Origin: G963674685 sp964591275
Lineage (GTDB): Bacteria; Lernaellota; Lernaellaia; JACKCT01
Assembly (NCBI GenBank): GCA_964591275.1
Contig: CAZQAE010000028.1
Span: forward strand, 1 to 62,781
Length of the DNA stretch: 62,781 nucleotides
Direction of reading: 5' to 3'
Both the position numbers and the translations under genes were made by a program. The notes below the pieces were generated by a model. It was not told the DNA's origin, ran no database searches, and was given only the letters and a program-made list of their open reading frames with translations. Positions 1-8,656 of this stretch are shown one piece after another (the stretch's first letter is position 1; each line of letters begins with the position of its first letter).

Positions 1-2035
1 TCTTCTCCAACACGCGAATATGCCAAGGTCGCATGGCAATTTTGATTTCCTGCTGGCCAAAGAAACGCTCGCCGCTTTGCATATCCTCGAAAAGGTGTTT
101 TTCACTGAGGCCAATGGTCGTCACGCATTCGTCATCATGCGGATTGGCAAGGTAAAGAACCGTGCGGTTTCTGCCTTGAAAGACTGTTCGTTCACAGGGC
201 GATGAAACAGGATACGATTTTGGTATGCGAAGAAACTCCGCGATTTTGGCGACGCAATCCACCGCCTGCGCCGATCCCGGTTCCAACATTTGCGACACCA
301 GAATAAGTCGGCCCGCGCCGGCGTTAAAAACGAAAGCGTCGATCTCGGTCTCCAGTTTGTGGACCGGCATGGAAACATATTCACTCAAAGGAGAAAGGGC
401 CTGCATATCGCTTCCGCGTGCGGGAACTTCGGGTCCGATAACGACATTGCCGCCCATCTCCAAATAGGACGCCAAGTCTTTTTGAAGCTCATCTTCCATA
501 AACTCGAATGAGGGACAAAAGACAACCTGCCGCCTGCGCATCGGATTGAGACCGGACTGAGAATCGCCCCGACGATGCGTTGCGCCCCAGGCGTCCAGAC
601 CCTGCAGGAAAGCTCGTCGAATCCGGTCGTGCTCAAATTGAATGCGATAGCGAAATCCCAGCGGGTCTTCGGAGCAGAAAGCTTCCGGCCCGAGCTTGCC
701 GTCAAAAGGCATGGGGCTAATATGGCCGAAAACCGTTGCGGTCTTTTCCAGGCGGTCGTAAAGCCTTGGCGTTATGACAAGCGTGGAAGCGTCTTTTTCC
801 AGTTCAAATAGTTTTTGGGTTTCAATAAAACGCAAAAGCTCACGATAAAACTCAAAATAATCCTCACGCACATTGCCATGACGAGTGATGGGCGATCCGT
901 ACCAGCGCTCCCGCTCGACAAGCATATAAAAATTAAAGCCCTTCAAACCGTGCATCAGCGCGGCCATTGTCACGAACTTCTGATCGTCCAGCGAAATGGG
1001 CTGCCACAGGTGATAGGCGCCGCTGGTGAATTCCGGCGACCAGGGAAAACGGCTCTGCCCTTCCAGTACGGCCACCCGCTCTTTGATGGCCGGGTAATCT
1101 TCTTTGACGGGATAAAAATCGACGCCGACAATATCCAGCACTTGTTCGTCCCGAGGAATATTGAACGGCGTCTGCGCGACGCATGTGGGAATGTTGTGCG
1201 TGAACAGGACGCCGTCGATTCCGCGATCAACCCACATACCGCGAATACGCAGCAAAGCATCGCCGATGACGTGCTCCCGGAAATGCGCCCAATCAAGATA
1301 ATAGGGAAGGTCAACGGGCGTCTTGCCCTCAAAATCGATGGGCGGCGCGATGTCGGTCCAGGATTCAATCCTTCGCGCGTAAACGCTGGAAAGCACGCGC
1401 GTGTCCTCGTATTTGTTCTGCAAAAAGTGCCGGTAGGCTTCGATGGCGCTGTCGCTATAATCCTGCTCGTAAGCGCCTGTCCGAAAAAAGAAACTCATTT
1501 CGTTATCGCACTGCACCGAAATGATCGGACCGTTTGGGTAGAGATGCAGCTTAATAACCTGCGCAACCGCGTCAAACCAAATGGCGATCTGCTCCCAAAA
1601 TTTTTCGCTGCAATAACTCGGCGTGGGAAAGGCTTTCGGCATGGCCGGTAAAATGATCGGCTCGCCTTCCGGCCCGCATGCCTGAATACGTGGATTGTCG
1701 AGAACTCTTGCGGGAAAACCGAAATCCGTTATTTCCGCGTTGATGTGCGGTCCCGGACGCACGATGACATAGAGGCCGAGGCTTTGAGCTAACCTGAGAA
1801 AGGCTCCGAGGTCTTTTTCCTGCTCCATTTCTCCGAAGTCAAATTCTCCGGGCGACAGTTCGTGCACGGACCACGGGACGTAGGTGCAAACGATGGGAAA
1901 TCCCAGGGCCTTGACCTTGCTCAGACATTTTTCCCAGTCCGTCCTGGCGATTCGCCAATAATGCATGGAGCCTGAAAGAAGGGGAACGCGCTTTTGCCCG
2001 ATCATCAGCCCCGAGTCTGTGACTTTGATCGTCAT
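1..2035 (-). CDS. GH35 beta-galactosidase-like glycoside hydrolase, 3' end beyond window
   Basis: The frame stays open from ATG at 2035 to the window edge (about 678 codons), so the C-terminus is missing. The N-terminus (SMHYWRI, then RPGPHIN near residue 100) matches the GH35 TIM barrel, which hydrolyses beta-galactosides. The likely acid/base Glu is E179 in the stretch GPIISVQCDNE and the likely nucleophile is E335 in SPEFTSG, both at the expected places for the family. The last visible residues, RPWHIRVLE, resemble the barrel-associated C-terminal part of such enzymes. No signal peptide is visible, so a cytoplasmic enzyme is likely. The first 71 codons and the upstream leader are duplicated about 1.85 kb to the right. 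The substrate is inferred from the family only. Confidence 0.85.
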   Translation of the reverse strand, partial: MTIKVTDSGLMIGQKRVPLLSGSMHYWRIARTDWEKCLSKVKALGFPIVCTYVPWSVHELSPGEFDFGEMEQEKDLGAFLRLAQSLGLYVIVRPGPHINAEITDFGFPARVLDNPRIQACGPEGEPIILPAMPKAFPTPSYCSEKFWEQIAIWFDAVAQVIKLHLYPNGPIISVQCDNEMSFFFRTGAYEQDYSDSAIEAYRHFLQNKYEDTRVLSSVYARRIESWTDIAPPIDFEGKTPVDLPYYLDWAHFREHVIGDALLRIRGMWVDRGIDGVLFTHNIPTCVAQTPFNIPRDEQVLDIVGVDFYPVKEDYPAIKERVAVLEGQSRFPWSPEFTSGAYHLWQPISLDDQKFVTMAALMHGLKGFNFYMLVERERWYGSPITRHGNVREDYFEFYRELLRFIETQKLFELEKDASTLVITPRLYDRLEKTATVFGHISPMPFDGKLGPEAFCSEDPLGFRYRIQFEHDRIRRAFLQGLDAWGATHRRGDSQSGLNPMRRRQVVFCPSFEFMEDELQKDLASYLEMGGNVVIGPEVPARGSDMQALSPLSEYVSMPVHKLETEIDAFVFNAGAGRLILVSQMLEPGSAQAVDCVAKIAEFLRIPKSYPVSSPCERTVFQGRNRTVLYLANPHDDECVTTIGLSEKHLFEDMQSGERFFGQQEIKIAMRPWHIRVLEK

Positions 2036-2089
2036 CTGTGGCCTGCGCGCGGCATGGAAAAAGTCATCTAAAATCTATCCCGCATTTCA
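1823..2089. repeat. Left copy of near-identical 267-bp direct repeat (GH35 5' end and leader)
   Basis: This stretch is the same as 3672-3938 apart from three substitutions, all in the leader upstream of the ATG. The 213 coding bases (1823-2035) are identical. Outside it the two loci diverge on both sides: the coding sequence to the left differs at many positions, and the leader to the right differs beyond base 2089. Confidence 0.95.
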
Positions 2090-2125
2090 GGATAAAATTC
2101 AACCGTCCTGAATTTTTTCCCAAAA

Positions 2126-3573
2126 TTACTCGACGTGCTTATAAAGCAAAATCCCGTCATCATCGAATACGAGTTCATAATTCGAATCATTTTTTAAATT
2201 TTCGATCAGTCTTTGGTATTCACCATTTTGACGAAGCCATTGGGTTATCCAGTGAACGGAGTTTGTCTCCAAAAGGAAATATTCGCTTTCCCGGCGTTGC
2301 AAGATATCAAACAGATATCTTCGTTTCGCCAGATGTGGCAAAAAGTTGGGGGTCGCTGTGATGGACACGTTCTCCGGCACTGCTGCGATTGCTCTTTGTG
2401 AAGCAATTCGATGCTCGGTCGGGAGATAGTTCGCAGGAAAATTGGCAACGATAAGCATCAATACATTTATGGAACTAATCAGCAACAATAACATGACAAT
2501 TATTCGGTTTACATTGTACGCTTTCTTTCTCAAATAACTCGATATTCTTCCCAAGCCGACAATTGCTCCTGCAACAAAAAACGGGATGACTGGCCCAACA
2601 TACATGCTATAAGGATCAATTTGCTCAGGATTTGCTGATATTACATTTATCAATATTGCAGGAAGACCGGCGAGAAGAACATCCACGGCAAGAATAGGCG
2701 TAAACGCTACGCTTAACAACAGTATCATTATATATTTAAATCTACTTAGTGTGAATATAGTATTAATCAAAGCAGACGGATTCTTAAACACGCCAGCGAT
2801 CATGCCGGGAATATCACTTCCAAGGTAATCATATCCATATCCGCCAGACGGTATGTACTGTTCCATATTGAATAATTTCGGGATGATAAACGTTGTGGAT
2901 AAAATGAAGTAGCAAATAGCTGAAAGTAAAACCGCGATTCCGAGAGGACGCAACTGTTTTGAAATGACTGCCAAAGCGGCAATAGCGCAGACGGTTAAAG
3001 CCATGTCCTCACGAATTAAACAGGCGAAAACAGCCGAAAGAAAAAAAGAATTGGCCGTTTTCCAAAAATTGCATATAGTGCAGTCAGAAAAACAGGAATA
3101 GCAAACGGCTCAGCGCTAAAATGCTGATTTAATGACGTTTGAATAATTATAGGATTCAGAAAAAAAACAATACTTGCGAGTAAAGAAGAAACTCTCGAAA
3201 ACGACACTGATCTAGCTAATAAGTATATTGGAACCGCCCCAAACGCAATCCAAAAAGAACGAGCAATGAGAAGTGTTTTTGTACTTGTCCACAAAGCATA
3301 AAATGGCAGTATAACAAGTTGCCCAACATATAAATGGGGAGACGGCTTTGGCATGCTCGTGGTAAAAGGTCTGCCGTTCAGAAACTGCCAATACCAGTTT
3401 TCGAATTCCGCGAGGTTGTGAAACGTATAGAAATTATCATGGGCATTTATTAAATAGTGTGCCATAATTGCGACATATATAACAATAAATAGCCCAAGAA
3501 TCACAATATCGCTTGTGTAGAAAGTCAAGGATTTCGGTTCATTTTCTACGCTCGCAAAATTCGTGGCAATCAC
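2126..3573 (-). pseudogene. DUF2079 family multi-spanning membrane protein, single-base frameshift
   Basis: Two consecutive reading frames (3573-3016 and then the frame ending at 2126) together encode one DUF2079-like polytopic membrane protein of about 480 residues. The first frame ends after KRPILFFF in a run of seven T on the coding strand (plus-strand A7 at 3041-3047). With eight T the frame would continue straight into LSAVFACLIREDMALTV, which fits the family's conserved (L/V)REDxAL motif. So one base is missing in the homopolymer: a sequencing error, a real lesion, or slippage. DUF2079 proteins have many membrane helices and no firmly known function; some resemble GT-C transferases. The start ATG overlaps the stop of the GH35 fragment (ATGA). 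Confidence 0.8.
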
Positions 3574-3884
3574 CGAATATTCTCCACGTTGATGTGCGGT
3601 CCCGGTCGCAGCATGACGTATAAGCCGAGGCTTTGGGCCATCCGGAGGAAGGCTCCAAGGTCTTTTCTCTGCTCCATTTCTCCGAAGTCAAATTCTCCGG
3701 GCGACAGTTCGTGCACGGACCACGGGACGTAGGTGCAAACGATGGGAAATCCCAGGGCCTTGACCTTGCTCAGACATTTTTCCCAGTCCGTCCTGGCGAT
3801 TCGCCAATAATGCATGGAGCCTGAAAGAAGGGGAACGCGCTTTTGCCCGATCATCAGCCCCGAGTCTGTGACTTTGATCGTCAT
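3570..3884 (-). pseudogene. Truncated GH35 gene fragment (N-terminal about 100 residues)
   Basis: This 104-codon frame repeats the start of the GH35 gene at 2035. The first 71 codons are identical in DNA, the next about 30 are diverged but homologous (RPGPHINV), then the frame ends at TGA. Both catalytic glutamates of the intact paralogue (E179, E335) are absent, so it cannot be a working glycosidase. Its stop forms an ATGA overlap with the DUF2079 start, so it may act as a translated leader for that gene. It is best read as the remnant of a second GH35 gene. Confidence 0.8.
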
Positions 3885-3938
3885 CTGTGGACCGCGCGCG
3901 GCATGGGAAAAGTCATCTAAAATCTATCCCGCATTTCA
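3672..3938. repeat. Right copy of near-identical 267-bp direct repeat
   Basis: Partner of 1823-2089 at a constant offset of 1849 bases. It covers the 5' end of the GH35 fragment and its upstream leader. Both flanks differ from the left copy. Confidence 0.95.
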
Positions 3939-4038
3939 ACTAAAATTTCAACCGCCCTCAATGACTTTTCCGCAAATAATCGGTTTATATATGCGCCCCC
4001 GAATAATCCTTTTCCCAACTCACATCCTGATTAAGGAT

Positions 4039-4358
4039 TTAATCACTGCCGTCCTTTTTGGTCGCCCAGGCCCGCTTGAATTCTTCAATACGTTTTTTCT
4101 CGACTTCCGTGTTTCTGCCTGTCAGGCCAAGCTGCATATTCGCCCTGTGTATGATCCGAAGCAAAATGAAAATGCCGGGTAGTCCCAGCGCCACGGCTCA
4201 GACATACCTCATCCAATGCTCAAGGAGGATGACAAGTGCGGCAGCGGCGCGCCGATCATCAGCAGGGAGAGCACGGCGATGAGCGCATCCTTGATGTGTT
4301 CAATGACGGGATAAGCCGCTTTGTTGAGGAGATTTTGACTCTCGGGATTTTCTGTCAT
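4039..4358 (-). pseudogene. Decayed small membrane protein gene
   Basis: From ATG 4358 the frame reads about 40 residues with one hydrophobic helix (ALIAVLSLLMIGAPLP) and then runs into a stop. In the next frame the sequence continues with a second helix and a charged tail (LPGIFILLRIIHRANMQL, later EEFKRAWATKK) to a TAA at 4039-4041, but that frame has an internal TGA after RYV. Read together they suggest a protein of about 105 residues with two helices, broken by a frameshift near 4260 and a nonsense codon. The alternative is two very short genes, the second with a GTG start. No family is recognised. Confidence 0.4.
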
Positions 4359-4451
4359 GTAGTTATTTTATCACACATTGTCTCGAAAAATAATCCTCAC
4401 AACTATACAAATTTATTGGCTTGGGATTTTCGGGTAAAGTCTGAGCTTCGT

Positions 4452-4608
4452 AGCGCGGGTGGCATGGACAAGCTTCTGAGGCCCGAGTTTACGAGGGCGC
4501 TTGTCCGTGCTGATGAGATTGCCCAATGCCTTGCAAAGAAATAACCATAACACGGACAAGCCCTGGATCGCTGACGCTCACCATCGCCTTGTCCATGCCA
4601 CCCGCGCT
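4452..4608. repeat. Nested inverted repeat, MITE- or REP-like
   Basis: The outer arms 4452-4472 and 4588-4608 are a perfect 21-bp inverted repeat. A second perfect 10-bp inverted repeat lies inside (4500-4509 with 4551-4560). The whole unit is about 157 bp, lies in a stretch with no intact gene, and could fold into a long two-stage hairpin. No flanking target-site duplication is obvious. Confidence 0.6.
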
Positions 4609-4714
4609 TCGCAAAGGAGTTATGGGACACTTAACTGGAAAAAATGCGCATAATTGTGAGCGCTAAAATCATGGGCTATTGCTGCTTTGCCCTTACGGCA
4701 CCATAAGGAAATCC

Positions 4715-4749
4715 ACAAAGAAAGGGGGCCGCGTGGCCCCCTGTTTTTC
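4715..4749 (-). terminator. Rho-independent terminator, possibly bidirectional
   Basis: The 8-bp G+C-rich stem 4723-4730 with 4735-4742 has a 4-base loop. It lies 20 bp past the stop of the acyl-CoA dehydrogenase and has a T-rich tail on the minus strand (TTTCTTTG). On the plus strand the stem is followed by GTTTTTC. Confidence 0.8.
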
Positions 4750-4768
4750 AAAAGCTATTGATGATGTC

Positions 4769-6637
4769 CTAGAAAATGATCTTCATCGCGGAAACATCTT
4801 TTTTCTTGATGGAATCAAAGATGGCGTTCGCATGCGGCAGCATGTTGTTCGTGAACCACTCGGCGCTCTTGACCTTGCCGTAGAGGAATTTCGCTTCTTC
4901 GTTGTCGCCGATGAAGGCACGCAGTTCCTTTGTGTCTTCGGCGTTGACACCTTTGGATGCCAGCAGTTCGTCCAGCTTGGATTGCGCCAAAACGGCCATA
5001 TCCAAAAGCATCCAGTTCATAATGATGTGCCCCATGGCTTCCAGGAGCGGCGATGCGTTCAGGACCGGCACGAGAGCTTCCAGGCCGCCGGCTTTCACCG
5101 TCGCCTGCAATCCCATGACAAAGCCAGCCAATTCCATCTGCGCTTTTTGCAAATCGGCCACCAGCGGACCAACAGCTTTGTTGCCGGAGTTGGCGCCGCA
5201 GAAGGAGGAAAGTTCCTGCATGAACTGCATGAAGAGGCGTCCGCCCTTCATCGGGAGTTTACGTCCGAGAAGATCGAGAGCCTGGATACCATTTGTACCT
5301 TCATACAGCGAGAAAATTTTGCAGTCTCTAGCGTATTGCTCAGCGGGGTATTCCTGGCAGTATCCATAGCCGCCGTATGTCTGGATGGCCAGTTCGGTAA
5401 CTTCGTATGATTTATCGGTGCAGTAGGACTTGCAGATCGGGACCATGAGTTCCACGAGGTCCATATACTTCATCTTTTCCGTTTCGTCCTCGACATTTTG
5501 CGCCAAATCGCCCCAGTGCGCTGTCTTAATGAGCATGGCGCGCATTCCTTCACTCATGGACTTCATGTGCATGAGCATGCGGCGAATGTCGGGATGCTCG
5601 ATGATCGGCACGCTGGGCACTTCGCCCTTTTTCATCATATCCTTGATGTGCCGGAACTGGACGCGCTCTTTGGCGTACTCACGGGCGTTCATATAAGCGG
5701 TGCCCGCGATTCCGGCGGCCTGCATGCCGACGAAAAGTCGCGCTTCGTTCATCATCTGGAACATATAGACGATGCCCTTGGTTTGCTCACCAATAAGCCA
5801 TCCCGTGCAGTTGTTGCTTTCGCCGAAATTCAAGGTGGCGGTGGCGTTGCCCTTGATGCCCATCTTGTGTTCGACGTTGCCGGTCACCACGTCGTTAAAT
5901 TCGCCGATGCTTCCGTCGTCGTTTACGAGGAATTTCGGAACGAGAAACAAGGAGATGCCCTTGACGCCGGGTCCATCGCCTTCAACGCGCGCCAGCACCG
6001 GGTGAATGATGTTCTCGGTCAGATTGTGATCCCCGGAACTGATGAAAATCTTCGTGCCCTGAATTTTGTAGGAACCGTCGTCCTGAAGAATGGCTTTCGT
6101 CTTCAATGCGCCGACGTCGGAACCTGCGCCAGGCTCGGTCAGGCACATGGTGCCGGTCCATTGCCCGGTGTACATCTTCTCAACGTACTTTGCCTTTTGC
6201 TCATCGGAGCCGAAAGCTTCGATCATGTGCGCCGCGCCCGCAGTCAACTCGGCGTACATAACGAAGGCATTGTTGGCGCCGCAGAAGTATTCCATCGCGG
6301 CGATATTCAGGCAGTTGGGCATTCCATATCCGCCAAACTCCGGCGAAGCGTGCATGCCCAGCAATCCGTTTTCACAAAAAGTGTCAAACGCCTTTTTCAC
6401 GTAGTCAGGGCATGTCACATTTCCGTCAGCAAAGGTAATGGCGTCACGATCCATGTCCTGATAGCATTCCCCCAAAACTTCCTGCGCGATTTTCAGGGAA
6501 GTTTTGAGCATGTCTTTGCCCGTTGTCTCATCAAAACCGACTTCCGCGACTTTCGGGAATTTACTCAACTCACCGGCCTGCAACCATTCAAACAAAGTGA
6601 ACTGAACATCCCTTTCATCGACCAAATAGTGACTCAT
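4769..6637 (-). CDS. Acyl-CoA dehydrogenase, long (about 600-residue) type
   Basis: This 622-residue FAD enzyme oxidises acyl-CoA to the 2-enoyl-CoA. Visible blocks are the N-terminal helical domain with SPEFGGYG, the FAD/substrate segment LTEPGAGSDVG, and the C-terminal helical domain with QTYGGYGYCQEYP. The motif SLYEGTNGIQ carries the likely catalytic base E446. The extra C-terminal region is usual for the 600-residue subgroup. The ribosome site is AGGAGG shortly before ATG 6637. The gene stands alone, with a terminator just downstream and a perfect palindrome 81-104 bp upstream that probably binds a TetR-type fatty-acid regulator. Substrate chain length cannot be read from the sequence. 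Confidence 0.93.
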   Translation of the reverse strand: MSHYLVDERDVQFTLFEWLQAGELSKFPKVAEVGFDETTGKDMLKTSLKIAQEVLGECYQDMDRDAITFADGNVTCPDYVKKAFDTFCENGLLGMHASPEFGGYGMPNCLNIAAMEYFCGANNAFVMYAELTAGAAHMIEAFGSDEQKAKYVEKMYTGQWTGTMCLTEPGAGSDVGALKTKAILQDDGSYKIQGTKIFISSGDHNLTENIIHPVLARVEGDGPGVKGISLFLVPKFLVNDDGSIGEFNDVVTGNVEHKMGIKGNATATLNFGESNNCTGWLIGEQTKGIVYMFQMMNEARLFVGMQAAGIAGTAYMNAREYAKERVQFRHIKDMMKKGEVPSVPIIEHPDIRRMLMHMKSMSEGMRAMLIKTAHWGDLAQNVEDETEKMKYMDLVELMVPICKSYCTDKSYEVTELAIQTYGGYGYCQEYPAEQYARDCKIFSLYEGTNGIQALDLLGRKLPMKGGRLFMQFMQELSSFCGANSGNKAVGPLVADLQKAQMELAGFVMGLQATVKAGGLEALVPVLNASPLLEAMGHIIMNWMLLDMAVLAQSKLDELLASKGVNAEDTKELRAFIGDNEEAKFLYGKVKSAEWFTNNMLPHANAIFDSIKKKDVSAMKIIF

Positions 6638-6717
6638 GCCTTACCTCCTGATCCAATCGTTTATATTAGTTCCAACCGACTTCGTAGTCTTTTGTTCTGT
6701 GAAAAAACCCACTGCGT

Positions 6718-6741
6718 AAATGAATGAACGTTCATTCATTT
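6718..6741. promoter_or_regulatory. Perfect 24-bp palindromic operator, TetR/FadR-like
   Basis: The half-site AAATGAATGAAC is followed directly by its exact reverse complement. It lies upstream of the acyl-CoA dehydrogenase, between that gene's start and the end of the BtuF-like gene. TGAATGA/TCATTCA half-sites are typical of TetR-family regulators of fatty-acid degradation. The binding protein is not in this window. Confidence 0.75.
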
Positions 6742-6789
6742 GAATTTCGCACTCTGCCACGATGCGCGAATTTCTGTCAAGCTCGCCCA

Positions 6790-7650
6790 TCAGCAAAATT
6801 TGCTCATCTTTTCTCTCAATTCGCGAACATAGCGCAAGCCCTCGGCTGCTCTGGATGGATACCAGGATATGCTCTCGGAGTTGACCAAAGTGGAAATCGG
6901 ACCCTCTTCCACACGAAAAATACTCTTTTCCAATTCCGCGAACCCAGCTTCGTTTTTTATCAGCAAGTCCTCGGGCAGATAAAAAGCCCACGGTTCGCTA
7001 CCGAACAAATGCACATCCGCATCGCAAGCGTGCAACTCCTCATCCGACAACTCCGGGAAACGCCTGTGTTCATCCGGCAAAGCATTTTGAAAACCGGCCA
7101 AAGCCAGAGTTCTGGAAATATAGGTATCATGCCCCGCCGCCATCCAAGGTTTTTTCCACACGAAATAAATAAAGCGCGGTCCTTTTTCGTTACGCTCATC
7201 CGTCAGGCTTTTCGTCGTTTGAAGTTCTTTTTCCACTTCGCAAGCCAGGGTCTCGGCCTTCTGAGACTCTCCAACCAACGCTCCGAGCGCTCTCCAGATC
7301 AGCGGCGCATCCTCCGGGGAGGCAGGATCAACCAAAAGCACGGGGATCTTGCTGAGCAGATGCATTATCTGATCTTTTTCATTTTCTTCGCGGCTGGCCA
7401 GAATTACATTCGGCGCCAGTTTCATAATGCGATCGCCATCAATGCTTTTGGGGCCGCCAAGTGTTTTAATGCCTTCAACCTCCCCTTCCGGTTGAGTGCA
7501 AAATTCCGTGCGACCGCACAATTTTTTGCCCGCTCCGAGTTTGAATATCGATTCGGTCAAACTGGGAACCAGCGAAACGATGCGCTCGACTGGCATGCTA
7601 ATTTCTCCGCCCATCCTGACTAGAACACTCTGCTTTGGATTTTCCGCCAT
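6790..7650 (-). CDS. BtuF-like helical-backbone metal/corrinoid-binding protein without signal peptide
   Basis: The N-terminus RIVSLVPSLTESIFKLG with GRTEFC, then APNVILA, and the central KKPWMAAGHDTYI fit the BtuF/FepB-type helical-backbone receptor fold, which binds cobalamin, haem or iron complexes. No signal peptide or lipobox is seen from any start, so the protein is probably cytoplasmic, as in the standalone 'cobalamin-binding protein' subgroup. I chose ATG 7650 (286 residues) because GAGG precedes it. ATG starts at 7677 and 7731 are also open. It is divergent from the ECF importer genes, which suggests a shared vitamin or metal ligand. The ligand is inference. Confidence 0.75.
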   Translation of the reverse strand: MAENPKQSVLVRMGGEISMPVERIVSLVPSLTESIFKLGAGKKLCGRTEFCTQPEGEVEGIKTLGGPKSIDGDRIMKLAPNVILASREENEKDQIMHLLSKIPVLLVDPASPEDAPLIWRALGALVGESQKAETLACEVEKELQTTKSLTDERNEKGPRFIYFVWKKPWMAAGHDTYISRTLALAGFQNALPDEHRRFPELSDEELHACDADVHLFGSEPWAFYLPEDLLIKNEAGFAELEKSIFRVEEGPISTLVNSESISWYPSRAAEGLRYVRELREKMSKFC

Positions 7651-7867
7651 TCTGGGCCTCGCATGAGGAATTTTCATAATCGGCGCGTGAGTTTTATCAC
7701 TCAAGCCAGTTGATGTCGATCCTAATGGCAATGTTCGGTTGCCTATAACACAAACCCTGAAAACGGATTTCTGACCATGTTATTTATCGCTGCTTTCGAA
7801 TCTTCCTTGACACAAAATTCTTTGCGAAAGAAAAACACAGAGTTGCTTCCCATAAAGGGGTCTGAAT

Positions 7868-8656
7868 ATGCGTGAACTGCTGAGCATGTGGAAAAACACG
7901 AGGATGGTCGTCATGGTAGCCGTGAGCGCCGCGTGCTACGTCGCCGTGCTGCTGCCCTTCAAGATCGCCGTCATCATTCCCGGATTGACCGAAATCAGGC
8001 CCGGCGCAGCGGTTCCAATTCTGTTGTCTTTCATTTTCGGACCGGCGGCGGCGTGGGGTTCAGGATTCGGAAACGTCATCGCGGATATCCTGGGAGGCAT
8101 GTTCGGCCCCGGAAGTCTTTTCGGTTTCGTCGGAAATTTTCTCTACGGATTCCTTCCTTACACATTGTGGCGCGCCTGGCGCGGTCGTGCGCGGCCCGGC
8201 CAGGCCGGCGTCGCCGATTGGTTCTTTCTTGGCTTTATCATCATGGTCAGCAGCATGGCTATTGGCGTGGTTATCGGCTGGGGCGCAGATCTGCTCGGAC
8301 TCGCGCCCTTCGCCGCGCTGGGCAACATCATCTTCCTCAACAATCTCCTGACATCCTTAATTCTCGCTCTTCCCCTTATTGCCCTGATCTATCCCAGAGT
8401 CGAAAAGGCCGGGCTTGCCTGGCATGAACTCATGGACGAATCGGATATTGGATCGGGAAAATTCCGAAAAATCGCCCTTGTCTTAGTCCCAGCAACCTGC
8501 TTGGCCGCCATGATAGCCGGCAACCTCATTTCATTGGGTCTGCTCGACGCGCAGTTCGGCGCTTCGGGTTTCGGCGGCGAATCGGGTCACATCGCCGTTT
8601 CCGGAGGATTGGCGCCTTTCATCCTTCTTCTGCTGGCTGGCTGTTGTCTCCTTTAA
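7868..8656 (+). CDS. ECF transporter substrate-binding (S) component
   Basis: This 262-residue protein has about six membrane helices. The family-like loops EIRPGAAVPILLSFIFGPAA and GNVIADILGGMFGPGS are typical of S components that capture vitamins or their precursors for ECF-type importers. It is the first gene of a three-gene run with a fused double ATPase and a T component, so this is a dedicated (group I) ECF system. The loops resemble the QueT/cobalamin-type S proteins, but the substrate is not certain. No cobalamin box or other known riboswitch was recognised in the 130 bp upstream. The end overlaps the next gene by 13 bp. Confidence 0.8.
   Translation: MRELLSMWKNTRMVVMVAVSAACYVAVLLPFKIAVIIPGLTEIRPGAAVPILLSFIFGPAAAWGSGFGNVIADILGGMFGPGSLFGFVGNFLYGFLPYTLWRAWRGRARPGQAGVADWFFLGFIIMVSSMAIGVVIGWGADLLGLAPFAALGNIIFLNNLLTSLILALPLIALIYPRVEKAGLAWHELMDESDIGSGKFRKIALVLVPATCLAAMIAGNLISLGLLDAQFGASGFGGESGHIAVSGGLAPFILLLLAGCCLL

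Larger units (their letters stand above)
3939..4768. other. Gene-poor stretch
   Basis: About 830 bp without an intact gene. It holds the decayed small membrane-protein gene, the nested inverted repeat and the terminator of the acyl-CoA dehydrogenase gene. Nothing else could be supported. Confidence 0.6.

Noticed and set aside
815..1651. Plus-strand frame of 278 codons
   Set aside because: It is antisense to the GH35 coding frame, which has clear catalytic motifs.
5498..6727. Long plus-strand frame of 409 codons
   Set aside because: It lies opposite the acyl-CoA dehydrogenase gene in mirrored codons and resembles no family.
6724..7623. Plus-strand frame of 299 codons
   Set aside because: It is a shadow of the BtuF-like gene on the other strand.
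7732..7867. Possible cobalamin riboswitch before the ECF operon
   Set aside because: No B12-box-like element or suitable stems were found in the 136 bp.
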